From positions 715,116 to 779,115 of the forward strand of contig NZ_SMGI01000001.1 in NCBI RefSeq assembly GCF_004346845.1: DNA of 64,000 nucleotides. Direction: 5' to 3'. The stretch comes from Winogradskyella wandonensis. Its GTDB lineage: Bacteria > Bacteroidota > Bacteroidia > Flavobacteriales > Flavobacteriaceae. Below the pieces are notes generated by a model. The model saw only the letters and a program-made list of their open reading frames with translations, was not told the DNA's origin and did not search any database. Position numbers and translations under genes: made by a program. This document shows positions 47,848-57,261 of this stretch, piece by piece (positions within the stretch are counted from its first letter, which is position 1; each line of letters starts with the position of its first letter).

Positions 47848-48519
47848 TTAGTCGATTATTGTACCATCAACCATAGTTAATTTTCTATCAGCCATATCCG
47901 CCAATTCCTGGTTATGGGTTACAATAACAAACGTTTGTTTAAATTCTTCACGAAGTTTAAAAAACAACTGATGTAACTGCTCTGCAGACTCACTATCTAA
48001 ATTTCCTGAAGGTTCATCTGCAAATATAATTTTTGGATTATTGATTAACGCGCGTGCCACCGCCACGCGTTGTTGTTCACCACCAGACATTGCATTAGGT
48101 TTATGATGTATTCTTTCAGATAATCCTAAATACGAGAGAAGTTCCTTTGCTCGTTTTTCAGCTTCGGCTTTTGGTGTTTTATTTATAAAAGCAGGAATGC
48201 AAACATTTTCTAATGCTGTAAACTCGGGTAATAATTGATGAAACTGAAAGATAAAACCAATATTAGTATTTCTGAACTTGGCTAAATCTTTGTCATTAAG
48301 TTGACTAATAGCGGTGTTATTGATTATAAGTTGAGTATCATCTTTATAATCAGGTTTATCTAAGGTACCTAATATTTGTAGCAGAGTTGTTTTACCTGCT
48401 CCAGAGGCACCCACGATAGATATTATTTCGCTTTCCTTAATTGAAAGGTTTACACCTTTTAAAACTTGTAAATCCTTATAAGATTTATAGATATGTTTTA
48501 CTGTAATTATCGCCGCCAT
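47848..48519 (-). CDS. LolD-like ABC transporter ATP-binding protein
   Basis: 223 residues. Walker [10 protein letters not shown], signature [15 protein letters not shown] and Walker [13 protein letters not shown] are those of the LolD/MacB class. In this class the permease (LolC/LolE) moves lipoproteins or other hydrophobic cargo out of the inner membrane, but no permease gene is beside it. It starts 25 bases after the DUF5916 gene stop, so the pair may be transcribed together. Confidence 0.88.
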   Translation of the reverse strand: MAAIITVKHIYKSYKDLQVLKGVNLSIKESEIISIVGASGAGKTTLLQILGTLDKPDYKDDTQLIINNTAISQLNDKDLAKFRNTNIGFIFQFHQLLPEFTALENVCIPAFINKTPKAEAEKRAKELLSYLGLSERIHHKPNAMSGGEQQRVAVARALINNPKIIFADEPSGNLDSESAEQLHQLFFKLREEFKQTFVIVTHNQELADMADRKLTMVDGTIID

Positions 48520-48544
48520 AGACCGTGAAAATACTATTTATCCC

Positions 48545-50989
48545 TTAGCCTTGCAATGGCACTTGCTTATTTTTCTTGAAAACAGATTTTATGCCATTAA
48601 AATCTATAAAATATTGAAGTCGAAGTGAGAAGTTATGTAATGCTGGTTGCATAAATAGATTGTCTAGACTGTCTCCAAAACCATCCATTGCATTGTCGTT
48701 AATGTTAAAAAGTTGGTTTCTATATAGAGCTGTTAAAAAACTACCAGGCGCAAATTGCCAAGAATAACTTAAATCAATGTTCCAAGTACTAAAATTTATG
48801 TCTGGGTCATTACTCAAGTTTTCCCTTGTTAGATTTGTCAGTTCTAAACGACCATTGTCTTTAAGTGTAAAAAAACGTCCATCATACGCTACCGTATCCC
48901 AATAATGTCTAAAATTTAATGACAAAGCATGAAAAGGATTAAAGGTATAATCTGCTCTAATGGTGTTGGTTATACGTAATCTATTTCTATCTCCAAAAAT
49001 CGGATTGTCTAGTATTTCTGTTGCATAGCCACGTTGTCCTAGGCTATTATCGTAATTAAGATTATAAATCAATAAAAAACTATCGTTAAATCGGTATCTA
49101 GGTGAAATCTCGAACTCGTATGAAAAGAAATCACGTCCATCTTCAAAAATATCTGCGATACCAAAGTTAACATCAAAAGCAAATTTTCTGTTATAGTTTG
49201 AAGAATAAAAACCACCTACGCGTGCAAAATTTTCGAAAATAAAAGGTCTTCCATCCCGAGATTCGAAAAAATCATATTGTTTTCCAGGACTCATTCTAAA
49301 GTTAAAGCCAAAAGCATCTAAGGATTTTTTTAAGACTGCAAAATAATTAGCCCCAAAATTAAATCTGGCAAATCGATTTGGATCGTTAATCCGTCTATAA
49401 TTTACAAAAGTATTTATCCTGTAGGTATTTAGTTTCTCTGTTGGTTCAAATATTTCATAAGACGCATCAGCTCCAAAATCGTTTCGATTATTTCTAAGGT
49501 TTAGACCTAAGTCATTGATATTATACTTTGTATCAGCAAATCTATGATCAAAACTGTATCTAAAATTACCGTGGGTTTTTCCAACAAACAGAAAGCTACT
49601 AAACCCTGTTTCTGCAGATTGATTCTGAAAGTTAACATGGCTCATACGTAATTCTGTATCAATTCTGTAAGTGTTTCTTTTGTTTTGAAAGTTGCTCACT
49701 ACAGCCGTTGCATTGGCATCTCTAAAAGACCCTTCGCGAAGTACATTAGTATTAATAAGACTTATTGAAGAATTTCCATTGTACTGCTGGTCTATGGAAA
49801 TAATATTGTAATTGGTAAAAGGCTCGATAACTTCATTTCTAACCACATCGTTATCTTCATCTACAATAGCAACACTTGTTTTTTCTGTGATAGCATTTAA
49901 AACACCTATCCCAAGACCGTTTGGTGTACGTCCTGATACTTTAATAGCATTTAAAACCTTTGTTGTGCTGGGTCTATTAAATCGTTCACCTTCATTTAAG
50001 TCTAATTGACCAACAGGCGCACTTCCTATCCTTCGAGAGAAAAATAGACCACCTTTAGAAAACAAATCAACGCCTTCAGTAAAAAATTGGCGTTGTTCTC
50101 GAAAGGTTTGTTCAAATGGTCCTAAATTAAGCTCTAAATTATCGAAACCAACTTGACTAAAATCTGGGATAAGCGTGGCATCTAGAGTGAAATTTTCTGT
50201 AATTCCGTATTTTAAGTCCATCCCAAAACGAATATCGGTTTCACTTTCGCCGTCAAAAGTGCTGGCAATTCCTGTGGTAAAAGGGTAAAGATTAAGCCTA
50301 AGAGGCGGCTCTATATTGTTTAGTCCTTTAAGTTCTCCATGATATAATCCCGGATTACCTTGTGTAGGATCTAGCGGATTCCATGTATATCTTGCTCTGT
50401 TATACCTAAATTCTCTATGAAATTGTATGCCCCAAGTCGGTTCGTCTTGCTTTTCAAAACGTAGTGTTCTGTATGGAATTTTCATCTCTAAAGTCCATCC
50501 ATCATCCTGCATTTTTACGGCGCTATCCCAAACGGCGTTCCACCCAAAATCCTCGCCAAATGTTGGATTTGCTACAGCATCTGCTTGTGTACCAGAGCTA
50601 AACACAAAAAAAAGTGTGTCATTTTGACCATCATTATTAGGGTTTAAAATCACAAGAAAAAAATCTGACTGCCCAAAATCGTCTCTTGCTGTTAGTTGCT
50701 TAAGCATTTTATCGGGGTCGTCATATAAATAAGCAGAAATATAAATCGCTTGGTCATCGTACGTCATTCTTACTTCTGTACGCTGTTCTTTGTTTTCCAG
50801 AATACCTATTTCTGGTCGAAAGGAGATAAAGTCAGTTGCAATTTCAGCAGTTTTCCAAGCCTCGTCATTTAGAATACCATCTATTTTTGGTGCTATCGAG
50901 GTACGCGTAATGTTTAACCTTTTTTTGTCTTGCCCAAAACTATTAAAGCTAAATGCTATAACTGTAATGCATACGATAAAAATCTTAAT
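48545..50989 (-). CDS. DUF5916 protein with N-terminal CBM9-like domain, outer-membrane beta-barrel
   Basis: About 814 residues. A CBM9-like domain (about 25-240) precedes a long C-terminal region with the YxWxPLDP and alternating aromatic strands of DUF5916 outer-membrane proteins. No ATG, GTG or TTG occurs between an upstream stop and an internal Met at 50767, yet the frame from ATT 50989 encodes a clean signal peptide (KIFIVCITVIAFSFNSFGQ) and the start of the CBM9 fold. I place the start at ATT. The internal Met would remove the signal peptide. The function of the family is unknown. Confidence 0.85.
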   Translation of the reverse strand: MKIFIVCITVIAFSFNSFGQDKKRLNITRTSIAPKIDGILNDEAWKTAEIATDFISFRPEIGILENKEQRTEVRMTYDDQAIYISAYLYDDPDKMLKQLTARDDFGQSDFFLVILNPNNDGQNDTLFFVFSSGTQADAVANPTFGEDFGWNAVWDSAVKMQDDGWTLEMKIPYRTLRFEKQDEPTWGIQFHREFRYNRARYTWNPLDPTQGNPGLYHGELKGLNNIEPPLRLNLYPFTTGIASTFDGESETDIRFGMDLKYGITENFTLDATLIPDFSQVGFDNLELNLGPFEQTFREQRQFFTEGVDLFSKGGLFFSRRIGSAPVGQLDLNEGERFNRPSTTKVLNAIKVSGRTPNGLGIGVLNAITEKTSVAIVDEDNDVVRNEVIEPFTNYNIISIDQQYNGNSSISLINTNVLREGSFRDANATAVVSNFQNKRNTYRIDTELRMSHVNFQNQSAETGFSSFLFVGKTHGNFRYSFDHRFADTKYNINDLGLNLRNNRNDFGADASYEIFEPTEKLNTYRINTFVNYRRINDPNRFARFNFGANYFAVLKKSLDAFGFNFRMSPGKQYDFFESRDGRPFIFENFARVGGFYSSNYNRKFAFDVNFGIADIFEDGRDFFSYEFEISPRYRFNDSFLLIYNLNYDNSLGQRGYATEILDNPIFGDRNRLRITNTIRADYTFNPFHALSLNFRHYWDTVAYDGRFFTLKDNGRLELTNLTRENLSNDPDINFSTWNIDLSYSWQFAPGSFLTALYRNQLFNINDNAMDGFGDSLDNLFMQPALHNFSLRLQYFIDFNGIKSVFKKNKQVPLQG

Positions 50990-51181
50990 ATTTAATGAAT
51001 AAGATAGTTTGATGACTTAAGTGTTTAGTTTCAAAATAACAACGCCGCAAAGCTACTAAGCAAGGTAGATTACGGCTCTTAATTAAACGTTAAAAGAATG
51101 CTTAATAAATGTCAAAATGACTTAAATATTTTTTGGAACACTTCTTGTTCTTAGTAAAACAGTTAATTTTTAAAATTTTAA

Positions 51182-51451
51182 ATGAATAAATACACTAAAC
51201 TTTTTTTAAGCCTGCTCCTTGATGGCGTAGGTTATCTTTCGTTTGTAATTCCTGGTGTCGGAGAACTTTCGGATGTTATTTGGGCACCACTATCTGGATA
51301 TATAATGACAAAACTTTATAAAGGGAAAACTGGCCGTGTAGCAGGTATAATAGCTTTTGTAGAAGAAGCCTTTCCTTTTAGTGATGTTGTGCCAACCTTT
51401 ACACTTATGTGGATTTATACATATTTGATTACATCTAAAAAAAATAGCTAG
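51182..51451 (+). CDS. Small conserved membrane protein, unknown function
   Basis: 89 residues. Two helices (about 8-30 and 60-83) with conserved-looking Gly, Asp and Pro: DGVGYLSFVIPGVGELSDV (residues 14-32) and PFSDVVPTFTLMW near the end. Similar short proteins are widespread in Bacteroidota, with no known role. It overlaps no other gene and has a clear ATG; the 190 bases upstream hold only AT-rich sequence. Confidence 0.8.
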   Translation: MNKYTKLFLSLLLDGVGYLSFVIPGVGELSDVIWAPLSGYIMTKLYKGKTGRVAGIIAFVEEAFPFSDVVPTFTLMWIYTYLITSKKNS

Positions 51452-51456
51452 ATAAC

Positions 51457-52218
51457 TTATAAAGATTTTCGTATGGCTATAATGACGAAAATAAACGCCG
51501 TAGTTATAATAAAATAGGGGATTATATATAGTTTTAAACCTAAAACTAAGAATAGCGCAATTATTAAAATCTGAAAACCAAGCCCATATATAGATAATAT
51601 GGTCATTAGCCAATTTGGTAATGTTTTTCCGTGTGGCGCATTGTGGTCTAATGTATAAATAGCTTTATCAAAAGGTCCATAAAGTAATCTGTAAAGTCTA
51701 AATAAGATATTTACATTTTTTTGTTTTTCACCCTTTAAGGCTTTTGGTGTTTTTTCTTCAAAAATGCGACTAGTTGTATCGCCATTATACCGCATTCTTA
51801 AAATAACATAATAGTAATTGTAAAGTGTACCTTGAAGCTGAATGCCAATAAATGCTATAAGTATATACCAAATATTTGTATCTGTAATTTGATAAATAGC
51901 AAATAGAAAAATGGCATTTAAAATAATGTCTGATACGGAGTCTAAATATCTCCCAGTATAGGATGGTGTATTTTTTATTCTTGCCAATTCACCATCGGCA
52001 GCATCTAGAATAGACTTTAAAATAAGAAAAAAAGCGGCTAGCCAATACATATTGTGGAGTATACAAATTGTGGCGATTAAACCAGATATTATAAAGCCAA
52101 TAGTAACATGAATAGGCGTGAAACTTGTATTTTTTAGAGCTTTGGATATAACTCTTGCTGCTGGTCTTCCGTAGTCTGAAAGGTCAATAAATTTATGCGC
52201 TGTAGGTAATTTAGACAT
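51457..52218 (-). CDS. CDP-alcohol phosphatidyltransferase family protein
   Basis: 253 residues with six or so membrane helices. The CDP-alcohol signature DxxDGxxARx8-9GxxxDxxxD is complete in DAADGELARIKN...GRYLDSVSD (residues about 88-112). It joins a CDP-activated alcohol or diacylglycerol to a second alcohol to make a phospholipid head group; which one is unknown. Gene order (34 bases after the DUF4375 gene) puts it at the end of the TonB/lipoprotein run, but this may be chance. Confidence 0.87.
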   Translation of the reverse strand: MSKLPTAHKFIDLSDYGRPAARVISKALKNTSFTPIHVTIGFIISGLIATICILHNMYWLAAFFLILKSILDAADGELARIKNTPSYTGRYLDSVSDIILNAIFLFAIYQITDTNIWYILIAFIGIQLQGTLYNYYYVILRMRYNGDTTSRIFEEKTPKALKGEKQKNVNILFRLYRLLYGPFDKAIYTLDHNAPHGKTLPNWLMTILSIYGLGFQILIIALFLVLGLKLYIIPYFIITTAFIFVIIAIRKSL

Positions 52219-52252
52219 TTAAATTAAACAGAATACATTTTGCTGAAATATA

Positions 52253-52720
52253 TCAATATTGAAAGTCTGTTTTTCGAGCTGCAATATACGCAATCAATAA
52301 CGTAACAATGTCTTCACTAACATTTATAAGTGCATCATCGAGTTTAGACCAGAAATTTTCTAAAGCTAATTTTCTTTTGATGATAATTTGACGTCTTAAA
52401 AGAATATCCTTAGGAACAGGTAAGACTTCAAAACCTTTTATAGCATCGTTAATTATAAACGCTGTTTCATTCGCTCCAATGGTCTGAAATGCTTGCAACA
52501 CCTCGTGAGCATATTTGCCAGAGGCATTATAAAAAAAGCCGAAAAGACCGTTTCTATTGATTTCGCTTTCAAAAATATCAATAAAAACAAAGACCTTTTC
52601 GGCTTCAGAAAGTTTTGTAAAATGACCTACTTCATTAGCCTTATTCCATAACACTGTACCAACTAATTCAATTTTGTCGGTATCGCTTTTTTGATTTAAG
52701 GCAAAATCAATTTCGGTCAT
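52253..52720 (-). CDS. DUF4375-type protein
   Basis: 155 residues, all helical. Residues about 38-90 follow the DUF4375 pattern (LSEAEKVFVFIDIFESEINRNG.. then FFYNASGKY and FQTIGANETA). The family's function is unknown; it is often found in immunity or stress gene contexts. The ATG is 6 bases after the lipoprotein gene's stop, so it is transcribed with it. Confidence 0.75.
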   Translation of the reverse strand: MTEIDFALNQKSDTDKIELVGTVLWNKANEVGHFTKLSEAEKVFVFIDIFESEINRNGLFGFFYNASGKYAHEVLQAFQTIGANETAFIINDAIKGFEVLPVPKDILLRRQIIIKRKLALENFWSKLDDALINVSEDIVTLLIAYIAARKTDFQY

Positions 52721-52726
52721 AACAGG

Positions 52727-53281
52727 CTATTGTACCGTCACAGGAAAAGTTTCTGTTATATCTGTTTCTCCACCAGCATTTGTAATATCTCCATCACTTA
52801 CGCCAGCAGCATCTTTAACAGGTTCGTGTCTTAATGTAACTGTAAAATTTCCTGAGCCAGCAGCACCAGTAGTTAACGTAAAACTTAAACCAACAGGATT
52901 ACCGTTAGCATCAGCATCTGCATATGCCACAGTTCCTACGGTAGAGGTAAAGAAAAATTGATGCTCTTCGTCTTCTTCTTCAACTTCTAAAGTAATGTTG
53001 TCTACATCGTTTAAATCAGTTTCGTCAAGTAGTTCAATACTTCCCGTGTAAGTTGTATTTGCTGCCAATGGGCCTGAAACAGAAACTATAGGCGCGTCTG
53101 GGCCATCACCATCTAAATCGCGAGTTCTTAAAGTTACTGTTGTTTGTCCAGTTGCAACAAGCTCAACAGTCATTGTAGTTATAACTTCTTCTTCATTTAC
53201 TATTACTGGATCATCGTCAGAACATGATACGGTAAAAAGAGTTATTGCTAATAAGGCGAATGTGTATTTTAAAGTTTTCAT
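52727..53281 (-). CDS. Secreted lipoprotein of the TonB receptor module
   Basis: 184 residues. Lipoprotein signal peptide (lipobox TVSC, Cys about residue 20) followed by an acidic run and a beta-sandwich-like body with repeated Asp/Glu (EVEEEDEEHQFFF near 98-110). It starts 19 bases after the TonB receptor stop and is likely its surface-exposed partner, as in SusD-like or HmuY-like pairs, though it is not SusD. A cation-binding role is a guess from the acidic stretch. Confidence 0.78.
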   Translation of the reverse strand: MKTLKYTFALLAITLFTVSCSDDDPVIVNEEEVITTMTVELVATGQTTVTLRTRDLDGDGPDAPIVSVSGPLAANTTYTGSIELLDETDLNDVDNITLEVEEEDEEHQFFFTSTVGTVAYADADANGNPVGLSFTLTTGAAGSGNFTVTLRHEPVKDAAGVSDGDITNAGGETDITETFPVTVQ

Positions 53282-53300
53282 TTTTTTTTTGGTTTAAAAT

Positions 53301-55700
53301 TTAATAAGTTAATTGTAATTGTAGCATGATATTTCGGCCTAAATCATCGGCGAAATATCGTAATCTGTTTAGATAGGCTCTGTAGTTAGTGTCTAATAAA
53401 TTATTAACGCTAAGCGCTACATTTAATTTGGTTTTGTCTGATATATTAAAAGTCGCTTCACTATAAAGATGTAACAGATGATATCCTGGTGGAGGTGTGC
53501 TAATATCTACTAACACAGTTTCGTTAGTTGAAGCAATAAGTGTTTCAAAATTGAAATCTGGAAATTCTTGTTGCTCAAACACCCATTCCGAGGTTAACGA
53601 CGCCGTAAAATTCTTCCATTCTGGCTTATTAAATATTATAGCGTTCCTCGTATTAAAGGCAGGAATATCAATTAAAGGTCTGTCTTGGGACAAATCATCT
53701 GCTTTTACATAAGCAGAAATATTTGACCAAGTCCAATTCTCTGAAAAATTATACGTCGATGCCAAATCAATTCCAAAAAATGATGCATTAGTTTGTGTGA
53801 ATTCCCAAACAGGAAAAGCACCTCTAATCGTTTGCTCAACGCTGTCTGGCCTTAGGTACATAAAATCGTTAATTCTATTAAGGAATGCATCAACATTTAA
53901 ACTATACTTTGATTTTTGCAAATTATAGGATACCGATACACGATTTGAAATTTCCTTATTTAGCCTTAAATCTCCAAGCTCTATACGCGCTGCGGAATGA
54001 TGTAAGCCATCACTAAACAACTCTGAAGGATTTGGTGGTCGACTAGACAAGCCGTAATTTCCAAGTAGATAACTAACGTCATTTAAATTATACCTAACTC
54101 CAGTAGAAGCAGATATATTATGATAATTAAATACAGGATTCGTTAATAGCTGAGTGCCGAAATCTTCAATGACGATATCAGAAAAGTCACTATCATAGCC
54201 TCGTTCATTCCAACGTGATGTCCGATAGAATTTTTTTGCATCAATACGATTAAAATCGTACCGTAGTCCAGCATCTAATGTTAATACATCATTTAAGACC
54301 CATTCGGTAGTGACATAAGTTCCAAAATCGTATTTATCATAATCAGGAATTAATCGTCTTACACCAGTATCCGGATTGGCAAAGTTATTTTGATAGCGAC
54401 CTAGAACCCCAAAACTTATTTTTCGCCTTAAATTATTATCTAAAACAACATCTGCTAATACAGAATGTGTCTGTAGGTTTAAATCTAAGGCTGGCTTATT
54501 TCTGTCGTCACCAACTCTTACATCAAATTCAAAACGTTGATTGTTTTGGTAATCGTACTGCAAACTTACTTTTCCAAAATTTTTGAAGCGTCTATAATAT
54601 AAACCTTTAAGAAGGTGATGTGTTACTTCTTGTTTTGGTGAATTAATATCATAGCTAAAGTCTTCTACAATAAAAGGTTGTTGAGAGTTAATGGCATCTA
54701 CCAAATCTTCAACATTTCCGATATGTGATGACCTTAGTATGCCAATCTCATTATTCAAGAAACTATAAAACACCTCAAATCCTGACTCAAACTTCTTTTT
54801 ACCGCCATTAACGCTAAATCCTTGGGATTTTAAACCCGTGTTAGTAAGGGTATAATCAGGAGCTTCAAAATCACCGTTCTGTTTTGCTGTTCCTTGGATA
54901 TTGGCAAACCAACCACTTTTAAATGTTTTATTTAATGAAGAGGTTATATTATATCCTCTACCATTAGTTTGTCCATTTATTGTAGTAGAACCGTAAAGCG
55001 TATCTCTTAATATTACTCTAGCAGGATTTAATACAACAACGCCTCCAATAGCATCGCCACCATATCTTAACGCACCAGAGCCTTTAATAACAGATATTTG
55101 CTTAGCAGAGTTAATGTCAATATTTGGTGCATGTTCAATACCCCATTCTTGGTCTTGTAATCTTACATTATTATTTATAATAAGTAATCTACTGCTGTGC
55201 ATACCGTTTACCATTGGTTTTACAATAGTATTCCCTGTGTTTATAGATGATATCCCTGGAACCTCTTTTAGTGCATCTCCTAAACTTAAGCTACTATACT
55301 TTTTTAAAGCATCAGATTTAATAAGCGTTTCTTGTGCTGTTACCGTCGCTTTCTTTGTTGCACTAGTTTTTACAGAAACCTCATTGAGTTCTTCGATATG
55401 ATGTTCTAAGGCAATTTCCCGAAATAAATCTCCAGTTACATTATAATTTAGTGTTTTAGTTTCGCAGGCAACATGAGTTATGACTAAGGTCAATGGTCCA
55501 TTGCAAAGATTTTCAATTTTAAATTTACCATCTAAGTCGGAAGTGGTGTATTTGTCTAAAGTTTTAATATACACTGTAGCACCGACTATAGGTGTTTTAT
55601 CATGATAATCCGTGAGCTCTCCTAAAAAAACTGAATTACAATTCTGAGAAAAACTGTTATAAAAAGATACTACTGCTAAGAGCAGCGAAAGATATTTCAT
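53301..55700 (-). CDS. TonB-dependent outer-membrane receptor with carboxypeptidase-like N-terminal domain
   Basis: 799 residues from ATG 55700. Signal peptide (about 1-19), a carboxypeptidase D regulatory-like domain (20-110) typical of Bacteroidota TonB receptors, a plug with KGSGALRYGGDAIGGVV (near 220-236), and a 22-strand barrel ending in a C-terminal aromatic residue (LTY). A longer frame to 55760 is not used because it lacks a signal sequence. Its substrate is unknown; the His-rich peptide and acidic lipoprotein beside it suggest a metal or metal complex. Confidence 0.92.
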   Translation of the reverse strand: MKYLSLLLAVVSFYNSFSQNCNSVFLGELTDYHDKTPIVGATVYIKTLDKYTTSDLDGKFKIENLCNGPLTLVITHVACETKTLNYNVTGDLFREIALEHHIEELNEVSVKTSATKKATVTAQETLIKSDALKKYSSLSLGDALKEVPGISSINTGNTIVKPMVNGMHSSRLLIINNNVRLQDQEWGIEHAPNIDINSAKQISVIKGSGALRYGGDAIGGVVVLNPARVILRDTLYGSTTINGQTNGRGYNITSSLNKTFKSGWFANIQGTAKQNGDFEAPDYTLTNTGLKSQGFSVNGGKKKFESGFEVFYSFLNNEIGILRSSHIGNVEDLVDAINSQQPFIVEDFSYDINSPKQEVTHHLLKGLYYRRFKNFGKVSLQYDYQNNQRFEFDVRVGDDRNKPALDLNLQTHSVLADVVLDNNLRRKISFGVLGRYQNNFANPDTGVRRLIPDYDKYDFGTYVTTEWVLNDVLTLDAGLRYDFNRIDAKKFYRTSRWNERGYDSDFSDIVIEDFGTQLLTNPVFNYHNISASTGVRYNLNDVSYLLGNYGLSSRPPNPSELFSDGLHHSAARIELGDLRLNKEISNRVSVSYNLQKSKYSLNVDAFLNRINDFMYLRPDSVEQTIRGAFPVWEFTQTNASFFGIDLASTYNFSENWTWSNISAYVKADDLSQDRPLIDIPAFNTRNAIIFNKPEWKNFTASLTSEWVFEQQEFPDFNFETLIASTNETVLVDISTPPPGYHLLHLYSEATFNISDKTKLNVALSVNNLLDTNYRAYLNRLRYFADDLGRNIMLQLQLTY

Positions 55701-55772
55701 ACTTAAGTTTAAGTGACAACCAATTTTAAGAGACTTAGTTAAATAATAAAGCCTATCCAAACAATTCTGAGA

Positions 55773-56105
55773 TTATATGCTTAGTGGTGGTCCCCTAAGA
55801 GATAACTGTAGTCTTTGATAATCACTGACAAAGTGATATTGTGAAGTGATGTCTTCAAGATGATGCTCTAACTCTAAAACATCTATTTGTTTTAGTTTAT
55901 GAACATATTGATTATTGAGTTTAAACTTATAAAAATCACAATCTATGTCTATTTCGTGCAGATGTGACTTAGATTTACCATAACAGACTTCGTGCTCATG
56001 ATTTTGAAATCCATGGGCAAACTTCACCATAGATGGCGCAAGTATAGCCATAACTAGTAACACTGCCGACAGGCGCGCTATGATATGTCGTTTAAAGTCT
56101 TTCAA
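55773..56105 (-). CDS. Small secreted His/Cys-rich protein upstream of the TonB receptor
   Basis: 110 residues. Signal peptide (about 1-33, basic start then a hydrophobic core), followed by a His-rich region with two Cys: HGFQNHEHEVCYG, SKSHLHEIDIDCDFY. The second half is charged with a C-terminal hydrophobic tail. Such small His/Cys peptides precede TonB receptors in many Bacteroidota; metal binding is likely, function unknown. The start is TTG overlapping the upstream stop (TTGA). Confidence 0.75.
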   Translation of the reverse strand: MKDFKRHIIARLSAVLLVMAILAPSMVKFAHGFQNHEHEVCYGKSKSHLHEIDIDCDFYKFKLNNQYVHKLKQIDVLELEHHLEDITSQYHFVSDYQRLQLSLRGPPLSI

Positions 56106-56596
56106 TCTATAAATCTTCCTAAACCAAATCGTCTGAGCATTTTCTTTTCAAAATTCCAAAAAAATTGAAACTGCCCAAATAGCCATCCAAAGGTAACTAA
56201 AAGAATTTGGTAAAAAATTAGCCCAATGATAATAAATAAAACCCAATAGAGTATAGGGTTTAAGTTTTCTTTAGTAATTCCTAAGAGTTTAATTATTGGT
56301 CTGCCAATAAACATAGAAGAACTACCAGTGATGGCAAATACAATAAAAACACGAATCATTTCCCATTTGGCATCGAGAATCCATTTGTTTTCAAGTTTTT
56401 TGAAAAGAAATAAGGTAAATTTTAATAAAACAAAAAATAATACCATCGTTGAAATTACTAAGGCAAATAAACCAAAGTCGCCAACGATAGTATTTGAAAT
56501 TTTATAGGACGAATACCCTAAAGCTACAATCCCTGCGATTGGAAAAAGAAGTTGCCAATTTTCGGTGATTTCCCAGCGTTTTTTAAATTTTTCCAT
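56102..56596 (-). CDS. Membrane protein, probably DUF6787 family
   Basis: 164 residues with four helices (about 18-35, 37-68, 80-105, 115-140). The C-terminal GQFQFFWNFEKKMLRRFG (about 140-157) is what I remember of the DUF6787 family in Bacteroidota; I state this with moderate confidence. Function unknown. Its stop overlaps the TTG start of the His-rich secreted protein. Confidence 0.78.
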   Translation of the reverse strand: MEKFKKRWEITENWQLLFPIAGIVALGYSSYKISNTIVGDFGLFALVISTMVLFFVLLKFTLFLFKKLENKWILDAKWEMIRVFIVFAITGSSSMFIGRPIIKLLGITKENLNPILYWVLFIIIGLIFYQILLVTFGWLFGQFQFFWNFEKKMLRRFGLGRFID

Positions 56597-56624
56597 AGCG
56601 TTTTAAAAACGCTACAAATTTACA

Positions 56625-57062
56625 TTAAATTCTTACGACGAAAGGCCCTAATTTCTGATTGTATTTTAACTGAAAGTAAATGAAGTAATTATAAAGTTTG
56701 TAATTTATTTCATAACCATAATCTTCGCGAGGATTGTAGTCAATTTGTAGCTGATATAGATTGGGGTCGAACTGTTGTGGTTGATTGACTCTTAAATTCC
56801 AATTCGTCACATAGATTTGATTACGCGTCTCTAAAAAGTTTTGAGAATAATAATGTCTAGGTCTAGCAGTACTTTGTAACCATGCGTTAAAACCTGGTTC
56901 TATGATTATAATTTCGTATTCGTTCTCATCGCTGTCTATGACTACCGTATCGTTTTCTACAAGACTTTCCTCACGTTCATTACTAGGAGGTTTTGGAGCG
57001 TCTACAGTTTTGCAGCTAGAAATTAGTACTAAAAGAATGAGAAATGGGATAAGTGTTTTCAT
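56625..57062 (-). CDS. DUF6146-type lipoprotein
   Basis: 145 residues. Lipobox LISSC (Cys about residue 17) after the signal peptide, an acidic linker, then a conserved globular part with IIIIEPGFNAWLQ, SQNFLETRNQIYVTNWN and YEINYKLYNYFIYFQ. These segments match my memory of the DUF6146 family, which is widespread and uncharacterised. It lies 28 bases before the next gene of the run. The 200 bases upstream contain only a convergent terminator (57213-57240) at their far end. Confidence 0.82.
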   Translation of the reverse strand: MKTLIPFLILLVLISSCKTVDAPKPPSNEREESLVENDTVVIDSDENEYEIIIIEPGFNAWLQSTARPRHYYSQNFLETRNQIYVTNWNLRVNQPQQFDPNLYQLQIDYNPREDYGYEINYKLYNYFIYFQLKYNQKLGPFVVRI

Positions 57063-57213
57063 ATTATAAAGTTATTAAATATTGAATTTGTTTTGGTGTT
57101 ATATGTTCTATTTAACACTTCAAATAACCGAATAGAGTACCCAATAACAAAGCATAAATGCGTTAGCGATGTATTACATTGAGTGAAACATAACTTTAAA
57201 TGAGCCATAAAAA

Positions 57214-57237
57214 AAAGCAGCTAAAGAAAGCTGCTTT
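57214..57237 (-). terminator. Rho-independent terminator after the DUF937 gene
   Basis: Read on the minus strand: AAAGCAGC (57237-57230), loop, GCTGCTTT (57221-57214) and a further T-run. It separates the serC-serA-DUF937 run from the DUF6146 run. Confidence 0.8.
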
Positions 57238-57261
57238 ATCATATTTATATTTAAGAAAGAC

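Noticed and set aside
55701..55760. Longer start for the TonB receptor
   Set aside because: Adds no signal sequence; ATG 55700 gives a normal one.
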